From assembly GCA_016710965.1 (NCBI GenBank), contig JADJTW010000031.1, positions 434,001 to 498,000 on the forward strand: a stretch of 64,000 bases of DNA. The letters run 5' to 3'. The notes beneath the pieces are model-generated. The model was not told the DNA's origin, did no database searches, and saw only the letters and a program-made list of their open reading frames with translations. Source of the stretch: Flavobacteriales bacterium. Its GTDB lineage: Bacteria > Bacteroidota > Bacteroidia > Flavobacteriales_F > PHOS-HE28. Numbering within the stretch: the stretch's first letter is position 1; each line of letters opens with the position of its first letter. A program made the position numbers and the translations under genes. This document shows, in pieces, positions 59,468-64,000 of this stretch.

Positions 59468-60547
59468 ATGAAGCCCTTCGACACCACCGGAACACCATCG
59501 CGCGAGCAATTGCTGGCCTATGCGCAGGGACGGCTTTCGCCCGAGCAGCAGCACGAGGTGGAAGCGCACCTCGAACGTGATCCATTCTTGCGCGAAGCGA
59601 TGGAAGGCTTGCAACTGCCCGGCGCGCTCGCTGGCCTCAATAAGCTGAACGACACGCGGCCGACCAGCGGCTATGGCATTTCCAAAGCATGGTGGATCGG
59701 TGGGGCAGCAGCGGTGCTGGTAGCGACGATCGGGATTATGTGGTACGTGAGCAACGATGCGGGGTCCCCTGTTCTTGCCGAGGAGCCATCACCTGTCCAG
59801 GAAGCCCAAGAGGGTCCGAACACGGACAACGCGCCCATCGCGAGCGCGGAGATCATCGCTGCCACCGAGCAACCCGCAGGCGACCGCATCGGCCATGAGC
59901 GCATGGCGTTGCATACGCGCGAAGCGGCCCGGCTCGTGCTGCCTCGGGATCCGGGCGCAACTCGCGTGGATCCCCGCCCCTTCGGGTTGCAGCACGAAGT
60001 CGACTCCGCCCGGCCTCTAAACCATCGAGGACCGCACCATTCCGTGCAGTTGCTCTTCCTGCATGACCTGAAGATCGTGGACCCCAGGGAGATCTACGGC
60101 AATGACCCACAGCTCGATCTTGACGAGGTGCATGTGGCCGCACGCTATGCCGAAGCCACCCAACGCGACAGCGCACGGTCGCAGGATGTGCATGCAGCGT
60201 ACACGGCGTTCATGGATGAGGCGCTGGCCCGGTTCAAGGACAACGACCACAAAGCTTGTCTCGATGACCTTCGATTCCTGCTCGACCAGTACCCTGATGA
60301 TGTGAACGCCTTGTTCTATGCAGGCCTGTGCGCGTACAACGTAGGCTTGCACGAACGTGCTCGAACCCTCTTGCACCGGGCAGCCACGCATCCCATCGAC
60401 GTGTTCGATGAAGAAGCGGCTTGGTATTACGCCCTTACGCTCGAACGCATGAGCGATCCTGGGGCACCGGAAGCCTTCCAGCGGATCGCAGCGGCAGATG
60501 GATTCTATTCCGAGCTGGCGAAGAAGCGCGCGACAGACGGGCGATGA
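59468..60547 (+). CDS. Membrane TPR protein, putative anti-sigma factor
   Basis: A 359-residue bitopic protein. The cytoplasmic N-terminus (1-70) has the segment QLLAYAQGRLSPEQQHEVEA, then HLERDPFLREAMEGL, typical of Bacteroidota anti-sigma-like proteins and lacking the zinc cysteines of ZAS domains. One transmembrane helix follows (about 75-92, WWIGGAAAVLVATIGIMWYV), then a periplasmic part with TPR-like units (about 255-355). Position 1 base after the ECF sigma stop supports an anti-sigma role, but this is inferred. Confidence 0.72.
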   Translation: MKPFDTTGTPSREQLLAYAQGRLSPEQQHEVEAHLERDPFLREAMEGLQLPGALAGLNKLNDTRPTSGYGISKAWWIGGAAAVLVATIGIMWYVSNDAGSPVLAEEPSPVQEAQEGPNTDNAPIASAEIIAATEQPAGDRIGHERMALHTREAARLVLPRDPGATRVDPRPFGLQHEVDSARPLNHRGPHHSVQLLFLHDLKIVDPREIYGNDPQLDLDEVHVAARYAEATQRDSARSQDVHAAYTAFMDEALARFKDNDHKACLDDLRFLLDQYPDDVNALFYAGLCAYNVGLHERARTLLHRAATHPIDVFDEEAAWYYALTLERMSDPGAPEAFQRIAAADGFYSELAKKRATDGR

Positions 60548-60559
60548 TCCATCCGTGGT

Positions 60560-62350
60560 CTATTCCAACGCCACCAGCCGGATGGCGTCCACCCTCCGGC
60601 CATCCACCATCAGTTCGGCCGTGTACAACCCAGCAGCTTGTCGATGCGCGTACACTATCGCGCTCCCTCTCTCACCGAGCACCACCGGCAGGCGGTTCGC
60701 TTCGCGACCGTATGCATCGCGTATGATGAGGAATGCGCGACCCTTGATCGGAGCGTGCTTCGTAAGCGACAAGGTCGTGTGCTGGTTGAACGGGTTGGGC
60801 GAGCACTGCAGCATCGTGCCGTCCGGACCGGCGGTGTTCTCCTCGATCCCGATAGGCATGCACGTCAAGCCGTACGGCAGGTCGTCTATCGGCGCGGCAG
60901 GCGTGGCGGCATCATTGGCGCGCACTTGTTCAGGTCCGAAGATGCTTGTGATGCCCTCGGCATCGACCCCCGCGACGCTGATGTAATAAACGTGCGCCGC
61001 TTCCAAGCCAGGCACGGGATAGCTTGTCTGATCGGTGCGATAGAGCGCGTCGAAGGCCGGCGGCGAATTCAAGCCTCGGACCCCGATCCGATAAGCAACC
61101 CATTGAGGGCCATCGGTTATCTGCACTCGCAGGCCCGTGGGTTCGTCGAGCACGGTGAAGGACGGCGTTTCCGGCCCCAGTGCGAGCAAGCTGGCCTCCA
61201 TGCCGTTGATCACCGCATTACGCGCGAGGTAGTTGAAGTCGACGAAGAAGCTGTCGATAAGCAGGTCGCCATCCGTGTCCAGGCCTAGGATGTCGTTGCT
61301 GGTATGCTGGCGATCGTCGTAGCCCGGCTCGCTGGGGTCGCCATCGCCATGCTCGTTCGCGGCGCAGAATCGGATGCTCTGTTTGCCCGCTTCGCGGAAT
61401 GGAATATGATCGCTGCCACGCCCCACCCGGTCCTCGCGGTCCATCACGCTGACGAGCATCGGAACCGGCACTTCATCATGAAGCTTCTCGTTGTAGCTGA
61501 GCGCTGTGGCTTGCGCCAGGCCACGCGTATTGGCATGAGAGAAGATCCGCACCTGAAGGCTGTCCACTTCATCCAGCACGCCGCAACCAGGAGGCGAAGC
61601 GGTATGGCCGCAGAGGATGCCGCCTACGATATCGTTGTTGAGCACGCCCTTGACGGCGATGCCCTGCGTGGTGCAGAATTGCGCCATGGCACGCGAGCCC
61701 AACAGGCCGTGCTCCTCGCCGGTGACGAGCATGAAGACCAGCGTATGCTTGAAGGTGTACTTGCTCAGCACGCGCGCAAGCTCCAGCACCAAGGCGCTCC
61801 CGCTTCCATTGTCCTCGGCGCCGTTGGCTTCGCAGGCAGGATCGCAGTTGTCGGCGCAGCGGCTGTCAAGGTGTGCTTCGATGATGATGGTCCGATGGCC
61901 GGTAGTGCTTGAGCCAGGGAGAACGGCCAGCACATTGCGCCAACCTTGGCCGCTGCCGCATCCGCCGCTTTCGTTGGCGTAATCGAATTGCAGATAGGCG
62001 GGCAGCAAGCGGTCTTCGTTCATGGCCGAGAACTGCTGGAATTTCTCGAAGGCCCAGCGCCGCGCCGCGCCAATGCCCGTCGTAGGGCTTACCGTATCGG
62101 AGTATGTGTGCCGCGTTCCGAATCCGACGATGCGCTCCAAGTGTGCGCGCAGTGAATCAGGCTTCACCTCGGTCCGCAGGGCACAGAGGATCTCCTCATG
62201 GTCCTCGATCACGGTGGTCGCCGCATAGTCCGCGGGATCATGCAGGCCTTTCATGGCTTGCAGCGCGGCGGCATCGGTGCAAACGATGTTGCTGAACTGG
62301 GCCCGCGCGATCGTCGCACATAGCAAAACGAAGAAGAGCATGGAACGCAT
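60560..62350 (-). CDS. Secreted M28-family zinc peptidase with T9SS type-A sorting domain
   Basis: A 596-residue secreted aminopeptidase-like enzyme. It has a signal peptide (cut near ARAQF) and an M28 domain with zinc ligands in IIEAHLDSRC (His), NGAEDNGSGSA (Asp), VTGEEHGLLGS (catalytic and metal Glu), NNDIVGG (Asp) and GSDHIPFREAG (His). A fibronectin-III-like region spans about 430-510, and the C-terminal domain starts near MLQCSPNPFNQHTTLSL with YAHRQAAGLYTAELMVDG. That last part is a type-A T9SS signal, so the protein leaves the cell. It converges on the TPR gene. Confidence 0.93.
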   Translation of the reverse strand: MRSMLFFVLLCATIARAQFSNIVCTDAAALQAMKGLHDPADYAATTVIEDHEEILCALRTEVKPDSLRAHLERIVGFGTRHTYSDTVSPTTGIGAARRWAFEKFQQFSAMNEDRLLPAYLQFDYANESGGCGSGQGWRNVLAVLPGSSTTGHRTIIIEAHLDSRCADNCDPACEANGAEDNGSGSALVLELARVLSKYTFKHTLVFMLVTGEEHGLLGSRAMAQFCTTQGIAVKGVLNNDIVGGILCGHTASPPGCGVLDEVDSLQVRIFSHANTRGLAQATALSYNEKLHDEVPVPMLVSVMDREDRVGRGSDHIPFREAGKQSIRFCAANEHGDGDPSEPGYDDRQHTSNDILGLDTDGDLLIDSFFVDFNYLARNAVINGMEASLLALGPETPSFTVLDEPTGLRVQITDGPQWVAYRIGVRGLNSPPAFDALYRTDQTSYPVPGLEAAHVYYISVAGVDAEGITSIFGPEQVRANDAATPAAPIDDLPYGLTCMPIGIEENTAGPDGTMLQCSPNPFNQHTTLSLTKHAPIKGRAFLIIRDAYGREANRLPVVLGERGSAIVYAHRQAAGLYTAELMVDGRRVDAIRLVALE

Positions 62351-62422
62351 GATGGTTGGGATCGGATGGGGAAGGTAGCCACCCGGACGTGTCACCTGCG
62401 TCATGGCTCTACCTTGCCGCCC

Positions 62423-63445
62423 ATGTTCGCCCGCACACGCGATGCCCGCGAGTGGAGCCGCAAGGCCACACCCCGCCGCCTGCGCAATGCGGCCGGTTTG
62501 TGGACGAGCTACCAACGTGCCAAGCGAACCAAGGATCCACGCATCGGAGGCATGCCGTTCAGCATCAGCTTCGAGCCCACTACAGCGTGCAACCTGCGCT
62601 GCCCCGAATGCCCGAGCGGCCTGCGCAGCTTCACGCGCCCAACGGGGAACTTGAAGCAGGACCTCTTCACGCGCGTGATCGATGAACTAGCGCCGGACCT
62701 GTGGGCGCTCACCTTCTATTTCCAAGGTGAACCGTACATCAATCCCGGCTTCCTGGACATGGTGCGCATCGCCAGCGAGCGAGGCCTTTACACGGCAACG
62801 AGCACCAACGCGCACTTCCTCACAGAGGCGAAGGCGGAAGAAACTGTTCGTAGCGGCCTATCGCGCCTGATCATCTCGCTCGACGGCACCGATCAGGAAA
62901 CCTATTCCGCCTATCGCAAGGAAGGAGAGCTGTCGAAGGTGATCGAAGGTGCCGAGCGGATCATTCGTTGGAAGAAGAAGTTGAAGAGCCTTACACCCCA
63001 TGTGGTGTTCCAATTCCTGGTGGTGAAACCGAACGAACACCAGATCCCGGAAGCGCGGGCGTTGGCGAAGCTCATGGGCGTGGATGACCTCTGGTTGAAG
63101 ACCGCGCAGATCTACGCTCCGAAGGATGATCACCCGTTGATCCCCACGCAGGACCGGTATGCGCGTTACCGGCGAAACGCATCAGGGGTCTGGGAAGTGA
63201 AGAACAAACTGGAGGACAACTGCTGGAAGATGTGGCACAGTTGCGTGATCACATGGGATGGACGCGTGGTGCCCTGCTGCTTCGACAAGGATGCGCATCA
63301 TGTGCTCGGCGACCTGCGCACGCACACATTCCGGGAGCTATGGCATAGCGAGGCGTACAACGTCTTCAGGGCATCGTTGCTGAAGTCGCGCAGCAGCGTC
63401 GAGATGTGCAGGAATTGCAGCGAAGGGAGCCCGGTTTGGGCCTAG
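62423..63445 (+). CDS. Radical SAM/SPASM-domain protein
   Basis: A 340-residue 4Fe-4S enzyme. The radical SAM motif is C56-xxx-C60-xx-C63 in ACNLRCPEC. The SAM-binding glycine-like segment follows (FQGEPYINPGF), and a C-terminal SPASM-type cysteine set in DNCWKMWHSCV, VVPCCFDKDA and MCRNCSEG binds auxiliary clusters. Related enzymes modify peptides or sugars; no precursor peptide or partner is adjacent, so the substrate is unknown. The start at ATG 62423 follows a TACCTTGC sequence. Its TAG shares CTAG with the convergent frr stop. Confidence 0.9.
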   Translation: MFARTRDAREWSRKATPRRLRNAAGLWTSYQRAKRTKDPRIGGMPFSISFEPTTACNLRCPECPSGLRSFTRPTGNLKQDLFTRVIDELAPDLWALTFYFQGEPYINPGFLDMVRIASERGLYTATSTNAHFLTEAKAEETVRSGLSRLIISLDGTDQETYSAYRKEGELSKVIEGAERIIRWKKKLKSLTPHVVFQFLVVKPNEHQIPEARALAKLMGVDDLWLKTAQIYAPKDDHPLIPTQDRYARYRRNASGVWEVKNKLEDNCWKMWHSCVITWDGRVVPCCFDKDAHHVLGDLRTHTFRELWHSEAYNVFRASLLKSRSSVEMCRNCSEGSPVWA

Positions 63446-64000
63446 ACCTTCATGATATCCTTCTCCTTCAGCGCCAGCAGGTCGTCCGCCTTCTTGTTGT
63501 AGGTGCCGGTGAGCTTTTCGATCTGGCCTTCAAGGTCCTTGGCGTGGTCCTCGGGCAGGCCTTCCTTCTTGGCGGCCTTGATCGTATCCATGGCCTTCTG
63601 CCTGCCCGTGCGGATGCCCACCTTGGCATGCTCCAACTCCGCATGCGCGGTCCGTACCAGCGCTTTGCGTCGCTCCTCGGTCAGCATCGGCACATGGATG
63701 ATCACGCTCTCGCCGTTGTTGCTCGGGTTGAAGCCGAGGTTGGCGCCGATGATGGCCTTCTCGATGGGATCGATCATCTTCTTCTCCCAAGGCTTCACGA
63801 ACAGGGTGCGCGAATCACCTGTGTTGATGCCAGCCACCTGCGAAAGGGGGACCATCTGGCCGTAATAGTCCACACGGACACCTTCGAGCATCATGGGATT
63901 GGCGGCGCCAGCACGCACCTTGGTCAGCTCGATTTCCAGGTGCTCAACAGCTTTGCGCATATGCTCCTCGCACTGTTTGATCGTGGCAGCGGTATCTGTC
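63442..64000 (-). CDS. frr: Ribosome recycling factor (N-terminus cut by window edge)
   Basis: Releases ribosomes from mRNA after termination, together with EF-G. The visible 186 codons run from the right edge (frame reads TDTAATIKQCEEHMRKAVEHL) through LTKVRAGAANPMMLEGVRVDYYG, PWEKKMIDPIEKAIIGANLG and NPSNNGESVIIHVPMLTEERR to the three-helix-bundle C-terminus DLLALKEKDIMKV. The true start lies a few residues right of the window, since the M at 63960 falls within the first helix. Confidence 0.96.
   Translation of the reverse strand, partial: TDTAATIKQCEEHMRKAVEHLEIELTKVRAGAANPMMLEGVRVDYYGQMVPLSQVAGINTGDSRTLFVKPWEKKMIDPIEKAIIGANLGFNPSNNGESVIIHVPMLTEERRKALVRTAHAELEHAKVGIRTGRQKAMDTIKAAKKEGLPEDHAKDLEGQIEKLTGTYNKKADDLLALKEKDIMKV

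Noticed and set aside
1..64000. CRISPR array, prophage, insertion sequences or integron
   Set aside because: No regularly spaced direct repeats, transposase, integrase, phage structural genes or terminal inverted repeats were found on reading both strands.

Overview
The window looks like a chromosomal segment of a GC-rich, densely packed Bacteroidota, most like a Flavobacteriales-type bacterium. Three things support this. The mreBCD-mrdA-rodA, coaX-lptC, nadK-porG-uppS-bamA-ompH-ompH-murI and cyoE-cox3-cox4-SCO-DUF420 gene orders are typical of that phylum. There is type IX secretion (T9SS) cargo, namely two type-B and one type-A sorting domain, together with the T9SS protein PorG. The putative promoters carry a Bacteroidota-style -7 box (TAnnTTCG or TAnnTTTG), with little sign of Shine-Dalgarno dependence. 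No prophage, insertion sequence, CRISPR array or integron was seen.

Layout. 1-5.4 kb: rod-shape and elongasome operon, with mreB cut by the left edge. 5.4-13.3 kb (minus strand): an envelope operon running coaX, outer-membrane protein, TPR protein, lptC, small membrane protein, CNNM/CBS protein, periplasmic PPIase. 13.3-16.6 kb: tRNA-Phe, HD-domain protein, orphan histidine kinase, gpmI. 16.6-21.4 kb: two tandem choice-of-anchor-L adhesin-like proteins with T9SS type-B tails. 21.5-28.3 kb: M20 peptidase, LEA-14-like lipoprotein, YyaL-type thioredoxin-domain protein, a small YD-repeat protein, a protein made of six exact-length 22-residue repeats, and an FkbM methyltransferase. 28.3-31.7 kb: tsaB, a TolC-family protein and an OmpA-family protein. 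31.8-35.9 kb: split methionine synthase under a SAM-I riboswitch with an intrinsic terminator. 35.9-40.5 kb: cytochrome oxidase assembly operon. 40.5-43.8 kb: nuclease/phosphatase, unknown, alpha/beta hydrolase, pdxJ. 43.8-53.7 kb: CBS protein, POTRA/barrel protein, nadK, a broken DUF2846-like gene, porG, uppS, bamA, two Skp/OmpH chaperones, murI. 53.7-57.4 kb (minus strand): gamma-carbonic-anhydrase-like protein and a metal module (HYC_CC_PP-like protein, TonB receptor, HMA protein). 57.4-64 kb: Nfu, a barrel-less carboxypeptidase-regulatory/plug protein with an ECF sigma factor and a membrane TPR protein, M28 peptidase, radical SAM protein, and frr cut by the right edge.

How the genes work together. 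Most of the window builds the envelope: peptidoglycan elongation (mre/mrdA/rodA, murI, uppS), outer-membrane protein and LPS assembly (bamA, skp-like genes, lptC, PPIase) and T9SS secretion. The rest is respiration, methionine/SAM, cofactor and translation housekeeping. Five genes (mrdA, an OmpA-family gene, the N-terminal metH gene, cyoE, bamA) each carry one single-base frameshift next to a short G/C run. At least three are normally essential, so I read these as assembly indels, and I report the corrected gene spans.

Most worth following up: the 22-residue repeat protein, the plug-only/ECF/TPR three-gene set, the SAM-I riboswitch with a REP-like insert in its leader, and the amber-interrupted DUF2846-like gene.
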